Shown in pieces: positions 23,049 through 30,560 of a stretch of 32,626 nt of DNA. Position numbers and translations under genes: made by a program. Each line of letters starts with the position of its first letter. Positions within the stretch are counted from its first letter, which is position 1. The stretch covers positions 1 through 32,626 of the IMG/VR virus record IMGVR_UViG_3300017752_004237. One strand, given 5' to 3'. Below the pieces are notes generated by a model, which was given only the letters and a program-made list of their open reading frames with translations, was not told the DNA's origin and made no database searches. Source of the stretch: a virus.

Positions 23049-23423
23049 ATGTTTTTTAAACTGACATCGCGTAATGCATATCGTGATCTAGTACGGAACG
23101 CACGTCGCATTTGCGTTGCTGACATGAGTGAAACAGAGAAAAGCGAAGCTTTTCAAGAGCTGTATAACATGCTCCAACAGAAGTTGGATGAAACTACTAG
23201 GTCTCTTAATGTTCAGCCAGCTTATGCGAAGCGTTGTGACCATTGGAACCAACGTGATATAGCTGTGATGAAGCCTGTCAAGACTGAAAAAAATCCTTGG
23301 CTACGCTTCAAACGTGAGTTTGTTAACGCTATGAGCCAGCCTAAAAATGTTCACGCGAAGCGTGTGTCTACAGCTCTAGCGTGGTTCTATGTGGAACCAT
23401 ATCGTGATGATTGGCTAACCTAG
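23049..23423 (+). CDS. Unknown basic phage protein, 124 residues
   Basis: The start at ATG 23049 is supported by AAGAGG (23036-23041) 7 bases upstream; an in-frame TTG at 23025 lies before that site and is rejected. The N-terminal half is basic and helical (YRDLVRNARRICVADM), and the C-terminal half ends in a Trp/Tyr-rich stretch (LAWFYVEPYRDDWLT). A short palindrome GCAAC-GTA-GTTGC follows the stop (23423-23435). No function recognised. Confidence 0.5.
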   Translation: MFFKLTSRNAYRDLVRNARRICVADMSETEKSEAFQELYNMLQQKLDETTRSLNVQPAYAKRCDHWNQRDIAVMKPVKTEKNPWLRFKREFVNAMSQPKNVHAKRVSTALAWFYVEPYRDDWLT

Positions 23424-23455
23424 CAACGTAGTTGCGCAGCCGGTAGGATAAGTAC

Positions 23456-23809
23456 ATGAAACAGCAAGATGCTAATGATTTAGTTTGGAAGATTCTATCA
23501 GGAATGCCTGTAGAAGTTTTCGATGACGATTCGGGAGACATCTGGTATAATGATTCTTATGAACTTGTTAACCCACGAAGAGAGGGTGACTTTATAGGCT
23601 CAAGAGAGATTGGTTCTGCTAATCTTGTTACTGCACTCAACTTAATTCATCAAAAATTACTTATCAAAAGCACTTCTGACTCTACAGACTTATCCATGAA
23701 AATGTTTAACGAAGCTATGTTTAATCTTCAAGAACAACGATTCATTCGCCGTAAACCAGAGAAGATGAGAGAATCTTTTAAGGTTTATTCTTCCAACACA
23801 ACAACCTAG
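23456..23809 (+). CDS. Unknown phage protein, 117 residues
   Basis: It starts at ATG 23456 with TAGGA upstream. The acidic N-terminal half contains DDDSGDIWYND, followed by a possibly helical middle (NLVTALNLIHQKLLIKS) and a basic end (RFIRRKPEKMRESF). It is 8 bases before the DsbA-like gene, so it is part of the same transcription unit. Not recognised. Confidence 0.5.
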   Translation: MKQQDANDLVWKILSGMPVEVFDDDSGDIWYNDSYELVNPRREGDFIGSREIGSANLVTALNLIHQKLLIKSTSDSTDLSMKMFNEAMFNLQEQRFIRRKPEKMRESFKVYSSNTTT

Positions 23810-23817
23810 AGGAAAAT

Positions 23818-24054
23818 ATGGAATACGCACTTAAATCTGAAGTAAAAAAAGAAATCAGCCGCATTGTTGATTTGATGGTTCAAGCTGATTCAATTCGTGA
23901 ATCAATTGCTGAACTTAAGAAAGATATTAAAACTGAATACTCAATCCCTGTTGCTACAATCACTAAAGTAGCTACTATCATTCGTAAGCAAAGCCTTGAT
24001 GAAGAAGAACAAAAGTGGGATGAAATCAAGGAGTGGGTTGATATCTGTTCGTAA
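23818..24054 (+). CDS. T4 DsbA-like double-strand DNA-binding protein
   Basis: This is a 78-residue charged helical protein. ESIAELKKDIKTEYSIPVAT (28-47), followed by a short basic helix and DEEEQKWDEIKEWVDI near the end, aligns by eye with T4 DsbA (I-K-D-I ... L-G-V-x ... E-x-E-E-V-V-E-L-Y-D). DsbA binds near T4 late promoters and helps their use. AGAGGAAAAT precedes the ATG. Its presence favours a T4-like phage. The match is weak and unverified. Confidence 0.55.
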   Translation: MEYALKSEVKKEISRIVDLMVQADSIRESIAELKKDIKTEYSIPVATITKVATIIRKQSLDEEEQKWDEIKEWVDICS

Positions 24055-24727
24055 GAAAATCTACGTCACAGGCGATTCATGGAGCGCTGGAGAGTGGGAT
24101 ACTTCTAAAGGAGATGATATAAACCTTCACGCAGTTCAGTATTCTCTCTCCAACTATCTAGGCGAAACAGAAAAGTATGAAGTAGTTCATAACCCTTTTC
24201 CTGGTCATGGTGATGCTGTAGCCATAACTCACTTACATGATAGACACGATTTAGATGACTTTGATTACATAGTCTATGTCAAAACCTGTGCTACTCGTAG
24301 CTTTGGCTATCTTAAAGAAGAAAAACATCCTATGTTTTATAAAGAAAAAAATATACTAACAAAAATTTGTTGGATGAATGATAATTTTTATAGACACTTC
24401 ACAGAGATTGGACATAAACTTATTTTACTAGGGGGCATAGAGAAGATAAGATCTAGTTTTGATTGCTTCTTGAAAATTCCTAGTATTACTGAATTTCTCT
24501 ATCCAAATTGGAAAGATACTGAATATTTTGGGGATATCAAATATATTGCTGATATGGCAGACGATGATAAAATAGGATCTGAACTTCTTTTCAATAGTTC
24601 TAAACGTAAGATCGATTTTTGGAAGAAGCATCCTGATTACTTTTATCCTGACGGTGTTCATCCGAATAGAAAAGCGCACAAAAAATTAGCACGATTTATT
24701 GATGATTATATAGGTAAAAATGGTTGA
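24038..24727 (+). CDS. SGNH/GDSL-type hydrolase
   Basis: This protein has about 229 residues. GDS (12-14 in VTGDSWSAGEW) holds the nucleophile Ser, GHGD downstream resembles block II, and DGVHPN near 205-210 (D205, H208) is the block V catalytic pair. SGNH enzymes cleave or form esters on sugars, lipids or peptides. The start is a judgement: TTG 24038 has AAGGAG four bases upstream (24028-24033), ATG 24020 is an alternative, and ATG 23996 would overlap the previous gene more. It overlaps the next gene by 8 bases, beginning a coupled three-gene set with a 2OG oxygenase and a carbamoyltransferase. Confidence 0.78.
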   Translation: MISVRKKIYVTGDSWSAGEWDTSKGDDINLHAVQYSLSNYLGETEKYEVVHNPFPGHGDAVAITHLHDRHDLDDFDYIVYVKTCATRSFGYLKEEKHPMFYKEKNILTKICWMNDNFYRHFTEIGHKLILLGGIEKIRSSFDCFLKIPSITEFLYPNWKDTEYFGDIKYIADMADDDKIGSELLFNSSKRKIDFWKKHPDYFYPDGVHPNRKAHKKLARFIDDYIGKNG

Positions 24728-25298
24728 TTTTATTCATCCTGATTGGAAAGATTGTATTTTTGTAAATACCAATGATCTTGTAAAAAAATCAGTAAAGCCT
24801 CTATTGAAACACATAGAGGCTAACTCTTTTTACGATGATAATCACCAAAAACGAAGAATCTGTAGAATCAATAATAAAACTGCGATACTACTATCAGCAG
24901 GTGATACTTATGGTTGGCACTCAGATTCTTTTTCTTTTACGAATAGATATTTAGAAAATCCTCGTCCAAATCGTTATTGGACACAGATTATTTATTTAAC
25001 AGAGGGCAAACCCTTAGAGTTAGGCAACTTTAATTCACAAGGCGACTTAAACGAAGATTTTGACTATCCAACACCAAAATCAATAATAGCTACAGTCTAC
25101 CCCAAACCAGGAAAGACAATTACTTTTCCTTGTTTTATGGCTCATAGAATACAACCCACCGTTGACAACGACCGATGGACTTTTGTTGACTTTGTTTCAG
25201 TAATGAAGTATAATACTATTAATTCGTCAGAATATATAACTCTAGCTAAAAGGTATTTTAATGAAGATTTTAGGAGTGAGCTCTTATCATCACGATAG
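24720..25298 (+). CDS. 2OG-Fe(II) dioxygenase
   Basis: This 192-residue protein has H67-x-D69 (in YGWHSDSFSF), H142 (in FPCFMAHRIQPT) and R152 (in NDRWTFVDF). The strand order and W-H-S-D site are those of prolyl-4-hydroxylase-type and related phage oxygenases. It would use O2, Fe(II) and 2-oxoglutarate to hydroxylate an unknown substrate. The start overlaps the SGNH hydrolase stop by 8 bases and its end overlaps the carbamoyltransferase by 38, which strongly suggests a shared task. Confidence 0.82.
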   Translation: MVDFIHPDWKDCIFVNTNDLVKKSVKPLLKHIEANSFYDDNHQKRRICRINNKTAILLSAGDTYGWHSDSFSFTNRYLENPRPNRYWTQIIYLTEGKPLELGNFNSQGDLNEDFDYPTPKSIIATVYPKPGKTITFPCFMAHRIQPTVDNDRWTFVDFVSVMKYNTINSSEYITLAKRYFNEDFRSELLSSR

Positions 25299-26628
25299 CG
25301 CAGCCGCATCTTTAGATAATGGACTTATTCAAGGTGCTTCTCACGAAGAGCGATTTACCCGTAAAAAGTTTGATAAATCTTTTCCAGAAAATACTATTCG
25401 TTGGTTAAGAGATCAATATGATGACTGGGAATTTGCGGCTTTTTATGAAGAAACTACATATAATCAATTTAAATCAGATATTAAAAAATTTACATCAGCA
25501 CGCCCTGTATTAGTAGATCATCACGAAGCTCATGCTATGAGTTCTATTTTAACTACTGATTGGACAGAGTGTGCTATTATGGTTGTAGATACAGTAGGCA
25601 ACCGTTATTCAACTTCATTAGGAGTTTATAAAAATGGTCAAATCGAATGGATCAAAAGATTTCGTTATCCAAACTCTATTGGTTTATTTTATTCTAGTGC
25701 TACTCGTTTGTTGGGATTTGAACCTTTAAGCGACGAATGCAAAGTGATGAGTGCTGCTGCTCATGGAAAACCTAAATGGGCTTCTTGGATTAATCAAAAA
25801 GTTGTAGACTACAACGCAGACGGTGATTACACTTTTTTACATAATCTAGAACGCGGAGTAGGCACAGGTACATTAGATTGGGATATTGCAGCTTCTGTAC
25901 AACAAGTTACGCAAAACATACTACTATCTCTTGCTACATGGCTTCAAAAAGAAACAGGATTTACTAATTTAGCTTATGCTGGTGGTGTTGCCTTAAACTG
26001 TGTTGCTAATACTTATCTATTAAAACACTCAGGATTCAATAATATCGCTATTCAACCTGCCGCAGGTGATGCAGGTTGCGCTCTAGGAGCTGCTGCCCTT
26101 ATTACTCGACCTCTTTGGGAAAATGCTTATCTAGGTGTTTCTTCTTCCGCTATCAATATATTTGCAGATGAATGTGCTGATCGAATTATCAAAGGTGAAA
26201 TTGTTCCTGTTATACAAGGACGTGCAGAGTTTGGGCCACGGGCTCTTGGAAATAGATCTTTGCTATGTGCTCCTACTGATGATAACATTAAAAAATTAAA
26301 TCGTATAAAAATGAGAGATACTGATTCTTGGAGACCTTATGCGCCTGTTTGTCAGATTGAAGAAGCTGATAAGTATTTTAAAGTTTATCAACATTCTAAA
26401 GAAATGTTGTTTGTTGCTGATATACTTGAAGGTAATTTTAAAACTCATGATAATACTGCCCGTCTTCAAACTGTTACTGGCTCTTCTAATGCGTATCTTT
26501 GGAAAGTATTAGAAAAAACTAGACAATATGGGTATCCCATTTTAATTAATACTAGCTTAAATGCGAAAGGAAAACCTATTGTCAACACCGTGGACGATTT
26601 TAAAAGGGAAGTACGATTACACGACTGA
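25261..26628 (+). CDS. NodU/CmcH-type O-carbamoyltransferase, short C-terminus
   Basis: This is a 455-residue protein. The N-terminal HHDSAA (10-15), EERFTRKKFD (29-38) and HHEAHA (87-92) are the metal and carbamoyl-phosphate site motifs of the TobZ/NodU Kae1-like domain. YAGGVALNCVAN and the YrdC-like half with QGRAEFGPRALGNRSLL, WRPYAPV and INTSLNAKGKPIVN follow. The enzyme uses carbamoyl phosphate and ATP to carbamoylate a hydroxyl, often on a sugar. The end, VDDFKREVRLHD, is cut short compared with the family, which normally continues about 15-25 residues to a final strand. The last 68 bases overlap the nuclease gene. AAAAGG precedes the ATG by 7 bases. Confidence 0.87.
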   Translation: MKILGVSSYHHDSAAASLDNGLIQGASHEERFTRKKFDKSFPENTIRWLRDQYDDWEFAAFYEETTYNQFKSDIKKFTSARPVLVDHHEAHAMSSILTTDWTECAIMVVDTVGNRYSTSLGVYKNGQIEWIKRFRYPNSIGLFYSSATRLLGFEPLSDECKVMSAAAHGKPKWASWINQKVVDYNADGDYTFLHNLERGVGTGTLDWDIAASVQQVTQNILLSLATWLQKETGFTNLAYAGGVALNCVANTYLLKHSGFNNIAIQPAAGDAGCALGAAALITRPLWENAYLGVSSSAINIFADECADRIIKGEIVPVIQGRAEFGPRALGNRSLLCAPTDDNIKKLNRIKMRDTDSWRPYAPVCQIEEADKYFKVYQHSKEMLFVADILEGNFKTHDNTARLQTVTGSSNAYLWKVLEKTRQYGYPILINTSLNAKGKPIVNTVDDFKREVRLHD

Positions 26629-27262
26629 GGTAGATACCGATACTTTACCTACAGGACGTACTTATCATACACCTGACGGATCTTATCCGTCAATCACTAC
26701 TATACTTGGAAAAACTTCAGATAACACTTGGTTGCAAAAATGGATAGAGAGAGTAGGAGAGGAAGAAGCTCGTCGAGTTTCCAAAGAAGCTACAGATCGA
26801 GGCACTTTAGTTCACGAATATGCAGAAAAGCATTTCAACGGGGAAGACGTATGGCAAGAATTAAGTCAAGAGAGATTAGACGTCAGACAGATGAGTCGTG
26901 ACTTAATTAGAGCAACTGAACGAGGTATTGAAGAGATTTGGGGACAAGAACAAGTACTCTGGTCTAATAAGTATTGCTATGCTGGTCGTTGTGATATGGT
27001 AGGCATTTGGAAAGGCAAACCTACTATTATTGACTTTAAAACATCTAAAAAGAAAAAGTCTACTAAACAAATTACAGATTACTATATTCAAGGTTGTGCT
27101 TACGCTGTAGCACATAATGAAATGTATGGAACAGGAATAAGAAACATAGCAATTGTTATGACTATTGATGGTGCAGATCCTATTATTTTTGAACAAGATG
27201 CTGTACCCTTTTTACCACTATTAAAAAATAGGAGACTACAATATGATAAGTTGGCTACTTAA
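26561..27262 (+). CDS. RecB-like PD-(D/E)XK nuclease
   Basis: This is a 233-residue protein. GTLVHEYAE (81-89) holds the conserved His of the RecB-like branch, GRCDMVG (142-148, D145) and IDFKTS (157-162, D158 and K160) the catalytic core, and YYIQGCAYA the following Gln motif. Phage proteins of this kind are often exonucleases in recombination or host DNA breakdown. The true start is uncertain: ATG 26561 lies inside the carbamoyltransferase; TTG 26579 has AAAGGA about 8 bases upstream. The family-like part begins near residue 33 (TYHTPDGSYPSITTILG). Confidence 0.8.
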   Translation: MRKENLLSTPWTILKGKYDYTTEVDTDTLPTGRTYHTPDGSYPSITTILGKTSDNTWLQKWIERVGEEEARRVSKEATDRGTLVHEYAEKHFNGEDVWQELSQERLDVRQMSRDLIRATERGIEEIWGQEQVLWSNKYCYAGRCDMVGIWKGKPTIIDFKTSKKKKSTKQITDYYIQGCAYAVAHNEMYGTGIRNIAIVMTIDGADPIIFEQDAVPFLPLLKNRRLQYDKLAT

Positions 27263-27461
27263 TAAGTATGAGGATTGGAAGTTCGAGCGAGAATTTCAAA
27301 AAAAGAAAAAACAATTGATGGAACTTGACCCTTTTATTTATGATATCCCTAGTGATTCTGTTATATCAGAGCCGCACCCCTTTGAGGAAAACGGTCCTAA
27401 AGGTCCTGAACCTACTCGTTATAAAACTTGGGAAAATAAAGGTAAAGATATTGACTTCTAA
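27243..27461 (+). CDS. Unknown 72-residue phage protein
   Basis: The protein starts MISWLLNKYEDWKFEREFQK, a helical Trp/charged segment, followed by a Pro/Glu-rich, likely disordered tail (SEPHPFEENGPKGPEPTRYK). AGGAG lies 8 bases before the ATG at 27243. It overlaps the nuclease gene by 20 bases. No function recognised. Confidence 0.5.
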   Translation: MISWLLNKYEDWKFEREFQKKKKQLMELDPFIYDIPSDSVISEPHPFEENGPKGPEPTRYKTWENKGKDIDF

Positions 27462-27657
27462 AACAAGAAGAATAAGAAAGCCTTTAAAGGATTTTTTCGA
27501 TAAACACGCTTTGACGGATGCTGAAAAAGATTTTATACTTGGGTGTATGCTAGCTCAAAGCAGATACCCGCAACTTACCCACAGGCAGTGGCAGATTGTA
27601 AACGATATTAAGGATAGATACGATGGCAAAATACCCAGGAGTGAAGAGATTACCTAG
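27451..27657 (+). CDS. Unknown 68-residue phage protein with a TTG start
   Basis: The best start is TTG 27451 with AAAGG about 8 bases upstream; the ORF extends back to 27325, but that part is only the shadow of the previous gene. The product has a basic beginning (TSKTRRIRKPLKDFFDKH), then LTDAEKDFILGCMLAQSRY and THRQWQIVNDIKDRYDG, a helical pattern. It overlaps the previous gene by 11 bases and the next by 35. Confidence 0.45.
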   Translation: MTSKTRRIRKPLKDFFDKHALTDAEKDFILGCMLAQSRYPQLTHRQWQIVNDIKDRYDGKIPRSEEIT

Positions 27658-27964
27658 CGGTAAAATTGATTACAGAGGAACAAAATTTGATGGATTCAAT
27701 AAACCAAGACGATCAAACAGAGAAGGCAAGAAGGGCATGGTACTCGCCAAAGACGGTGACAAAGTGCGACTTATACACTTTGGAGACTCTTCTATGGGCC
27801 ACAACTATTCTCCAGAGGCACGTAGATCATTTAAAGCAAGGCACGGTCGCAACATCGCCAAAGGAAAAATGTCAGCAGCTTACTGGGCTAATAAAGTCTA
27901 TTGGGCCGGACCTTCAGGATCTAAAAAGTCGCCTCCAAAGAGTCAAAAATATAGGAAAGGCTAA
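27623..27964 (+). CDS. Conserved small basic phage protein (RHGR / YWA motif)
   Basis: This is a 113-residue, strongly basic protein. VRLIHFGDSSMGHNYSPEAR (48-67), followed by RSFKARHGRN and AAYWANKVYW, is the pattern F-x-A-R-H ... Y-W-A-x-K-x-x-W found in small phage proteins near head or packaging genes, in which Cys pairs are often present but are missing here. It could be a structural or DNA-binding accessory. Four bases separate it from the Rieske-type gene. Confidence 0.55.
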   Translation: MAKYPGVKRLPSGKIDYRGTKFDGFNKPRRSNREGKKGMVLAKDGDKVRLIHFGDSSMGHNYSPEARRSFKARHGRNIAKGKMSAAYWANKVYWAGPSGSKKSPPKSQKYRKG

Positions 27965-27968
27965 TTAA

Positions 27969-29057
27969 ATGCCACCACGTAATCATAGTAACTGGACTAA
28001 AAAACCAAAGGTAGAGTACATTAGTAGTGAATGTTATAATAACCATGAAATCTACTTACGTGAACAAGAAGAAATCTTTTCAAAGGTTTGGGTTCCTATG
28101 TGTCACATCTCAGAGATGTACAACCAAGGTGACTTCCGTACAACACAAATTGCAGGACAACGTGTAGTTGCGTGGAACACAGGCAATGGTGTAAAAGCAT
28201 ACCTCGGAGATAATATTACGAGTGTAGCAGGCAACATGGCTAGTAACGAAGTCGCTGGTAAAGAGCTATACTGTGAAGTTTACCATGGTGGTATGGTCTG
28301 GGTAACACTAGATCCTAGCCCAGACTGTAGTGTAGACGAGTGGACAGCAGGAGCATTTGATTGTATTGCTGATGCCATCGACACAGAAGAAATGGAAGTT
28401 TTTCATTATCATAAAGCTGTAATTGACACTAATTACAAATTGTGGCATGACACTAATTCTGAATTCTATCACGACTTTATGCACTATTTTAATCGTGTAT
28501 CAGGGTTTAATGATGAGTATTTCGCTAGAAAAAACATTCCTTTTGAAAATGGGCATGTTAATGTTAGCTCTTTTACAGTCAATTACGAAGAGTATGATGG
28601 ATTTGAAGATAGAGGAGATCTTAGTTTTCCTAATCTCCCGCCAAATCAATGGTATATGGTTGATCTATTCCCTGGATTTAACTTCAACCTTCGTGGTAGC
28701 GCCTATAGGTCAGATTCAGTAACACCACTTGGACCAAATAAAGTATTGATCGAGTTCCGTGGTTATGGACTTAGAAAAGATACACCTGAAGAAAGACAAA
28801 CAAGAATCAAACACCACAACTCTATTTGGGGACCGTTCGGTCGTAATCTACATGAAGATCTTATCGGTGTTGCGGGTCAAGGTACGACCATGAGAGAAGG
28901 TACCGAATCGAGAAACATTCTACATGGTCGCCATGAAAATTCTACAATTCATGATGAAGTTGGAATGAGACATTACTACGAAGCATGGGGAAATATGCTG
29001 GGCGTAAGTCCAATGAATCCTTTATCAACGATCAAAGAAGTTAGGGTAGCAGCATGA
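27969..29057 (+). CDS. Rieske-oxygenase homologue without the Rieske cluster ligands
   Basis: This is a 362-residue protein. The start, YISSECYNNHEIYLREQEEIFSKVWVP with the strand DFRTTQIAGQRVVAWN, and the later YHGGMVWVTLDPSP, match the shape of the alpha subunit of ring-hydroxylating oxygenases. The C-x-H and C-x2-H pairs that hold the 2Fe-2S cluster are not present; the loop around residues 80-97 is short and has no Cys or His. The catalytic half is intact: E165, H168 and H172 (in NSEFYHDFMHYF) and D297 (in HEDLIGVAGQG). It may bind iron and act with another electron donor. The substrate is unknown. Confidence 0.72.
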   Translation: MPPRNHSNWTKKPKVEYISSECYNNHEIYLREQEEIFSKVWVPMCHISEMYNQGDFRTTQIAGQRVVAWNTGNGVKAYLGDNITSVAGNMASNEVAGKELYCEVYHGGMVWVTLDPSPDCSVDEWTAGAFDCIADAIDTEEMEVFHYHKAVIDTNYKLWHDTNSEFYHDFMHYFNRVSGFNDEYFARKNIPFENGHVNVSSFTVNYEEYDGFEDRGDLSFPNLPPNQWYMVDLFPGFNFNLRGSAYRSDSVTPLGPNKVLIEFRGYGLRKDTPEERQTRIKHHNSIWGPFGRNLHEDLIGVAGQGTTMREGTESRNILHGRHENSTIHDEVGMRHYYEAWGNMLGVSPMNPLSTIKEVRVAA

Positions 29058-29281
29058 GGCGTGGTTTGACTCCTACAACATATGATTATATATTAGTTAG
29101 AGTAAAACAACTCAAAGAAGATAGAGAAAAAGCTAGTGACGATCACGATAAGATGTGGTACACAAGATTAATTCAAGAGTTAAACTGGGTTACTAACCAC
29201 AAAGAAAACTGCTCAATACCTCAGACATTTTATTCTAGTCCTGAAGAGCAACGTATTTATGATTTAAGGAAAACTGACTAA
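29054..29281 (+). CDS. Small unknown phage protein, 75 residues
   Basis: It starts at ATG 29054, overlapping the Rieske-type gene stop by 4 bases (ATGA). It is helical and charged (YDYILVRVKQLKEDREKASD), with LIQELNWVTNHKENC and a C-terminal SPEEQRIYDLRKTD. No function recognised. Only 2 bases separate it from the Cys-rich gene. Confidence 0.55.
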   Translation: MRRGLTPTTYDYILVRVKQLKEDREKASDDHDKMWYTRLIQELNWVTNHKENCSIPQTFYSSPEEQRIYDLRKTD

Positions 29282-29283
29282 GT

Positions 29284-29439
29284 ATGGATACAAACAAAAA
29301 AACCTGTAAAACTTGCGGTCACTGCTGCCATTGCTACGGGCCAGAGTGTAATCATTGTTCCTGTGAAGTATGCGACTGTGGTAAAATTGTAAATTCAATG
29401 GATGATATTCCATCCTCATTTGTCAAATCAAACACATAG
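29284..29439 (+). CDS. Ten-cysteine 51-residue mini-protein
   Basis: The protein has C8, C11, C14, C15, C17, C22, C25, C27, C30 and C32, so ten of 25 residues from 8 to 32 are Cys, with His between (GHCCHCYGPECNHCSCEVCD). The density and the C-x2-C, C-x-C spacings are those of a metal-binding knuckle or metallothionein-like module for zinc or another metal. The C-terminal 18 residues are polar. It starts at ATG 29284, directly after the previous stop. Confidence 0.6.
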   Translation: MDTNKKTCKTCGHCCHCYGPECNHCSCEVCDCGKIVNSMDDIPSSFVKSNT

Positions 29440-29446
29440 GTAGGCA

Positions 29447-30178
29447 ATGCCCACAAATAAAACAATTAAATTCCATTTAATACATGATTTTCCTGATCAA
29501 ATTGTATTACCTCCTTTACCTTCTAAAAAAGTTGTACCCCCGTGGTTCAAAAACATTAACCCTAAAGTTGAAGATGACAAGTTAGGCACAATATCTTCTG
29601 TAAAGCGTTGTATGCCTTTTTTAGATGCTATGACTGTTGGCTATACTATGCTAATGCATATGGACGTTGTCATTCAATTAACTCCTGAAGGGGTCATCCA
29701 TCTTCCTTATATTGATAATCATCATAAAATGTTAGTAGAAAAATGGAAACCTATCGAAAGCCACCCTTCATCTCAAGTAAAAGGTTCTGCTTTTGAGAAT
29801 ATGACTATTCTTAAATATATGAATCCTTGGGTTATTGAAACACCAAAAGATTATTCTGTTTTGTATCTTCCATGCATAAATCGTTTAGAGTCTCCCATTA
29901 TACCCTTAACAGGTTTAGTAGACTCGGACGTATATAATAATGTAGTTAATATTCCTTTTTTACATACGGATTTGGAGCCTGGAGGAAAACCCGTTATAAT
30001 TCCTGCAGGTACTCCTATTTGTCAGGTTGTTCCTGTTAAACGAGATAATTGGACACAAAAAGTAACTGTACTTGACAAACAAGAATTAAAAAGTGTTCAA
30101 CGTATGAGAACTGTCATGGACGAAGACAGAGATGATTACTATATGCGCAAGCTACACGAGAAAAAAATGTATGACTGA
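29447..30178 (+). CDS. Conserved phage protein of DUF6065-like type
   Basis: This is a 243-residue soluble protein. KFHLIHDFPDQIVLPPLPSK, then VPPWFKNINPK with SSVKRCMPFLDAMTVGYTML, and a C-terminal IPAGTPICQVVPVKRDNW are features of a conserved phage protein with a double-psi or cupin-like beta core. The Pro-rich opening and 'PAGTPICQV' strand are typical. I do not know its function. TAGGTAGG lies just before the ATG at 29447. Its stop overlaps speD by 8 bases. Confidence 0.55.
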   Translation: MPTNKTIKFHLIHDFPDQIVLPPLPSKKVVPPWFKNINPKVEDDKLGTISSVKRCMPFLDAMTVGYTMLMHMDVVIQLTPEGVIHLPYIDNHHKMLVEKWKPIESHPSSQVKGSAFENMTILKYMNPWVIETPKDYSVLYLPCINRLESPIIPLTGLVDSDVYNNVVNIPFLHTDLEPGGKPVIIPAGTPICQVVPVKRDNWTQKVTVLDKQELKSVQRMRTVMDEDRDDYYMRKLHEKKMYD

Positions 30179-30560
30179 TTTAGTACATAAACACTTACTT
30201 GTACGGGCTGAGATTTTAAATCCCCCTACTAGTACTACTTGGTGTTCCATGTGGCTTACTTCTTTAGTTTCTAAAATAGACATGAAGATTTTAAAAGGAC
30301 CGATTGTTGCTTATTCTGATATGGTTGGTAATAGAGGATTAACAGGTATAGTTATTATTGAAACCAGTCACATAGCTTTTCATAGTTGGGATGAAAGTCT
30401 TCCCGCAGTAATACAACTTGATATTTATAGTTGTAAAGATTTTGAACCAAAACACATATTTAAAGAATTAGAAGTTTTTAAGATAGAAAAGTTAGAGTAT
30501 AAATTCTTAGATAGAGAAAATAATTTTAAAACAATAGAAAGGAACGTATATGAATATTGA
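30171..30560 (+). CDS. speD: S-adenosylmethionine decarboxylase proenzyme (SpeD-like)
   Basis: This is a 129-residue protein from ATG 30171, overlapping the preceding stop by 8 bases. GLTGIVIIETSHIAFHSWDE (56-75) contains S66, the residue that becomes the pyruvoyl group after self-cleavage, then H71, and C88 in LDIYSC corresponds to the catalytic Cys. It would decarboxylate SAM for spermidine synthesis. speD is carried by T4-like cyanophages, so a phage copy is precedented. The residue before the cleavage Ser is Thr rather than the usual Glu, so processing should be tested. Confidence 0.8.
   Translation: MTDLVHKHLLVRAEILNPPTSTTWCSMWLTSLVSKIDMKILKGPIVAYSDMVGNRGLTGIVIIETSHIAFHSWDESLPAVIQLDIYSCKDFEPKHIFKELEVFKIEKLEYKFLDRENNFKTIERNVYEY

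Noticed and set aside
27325-27450. First 42 codons of the long ORF ahead of the 68-residue protein
   Set aside because: They are the out-of-frame shadow of the 27243-27461 gene; TTG 27451 has a ribosome site.
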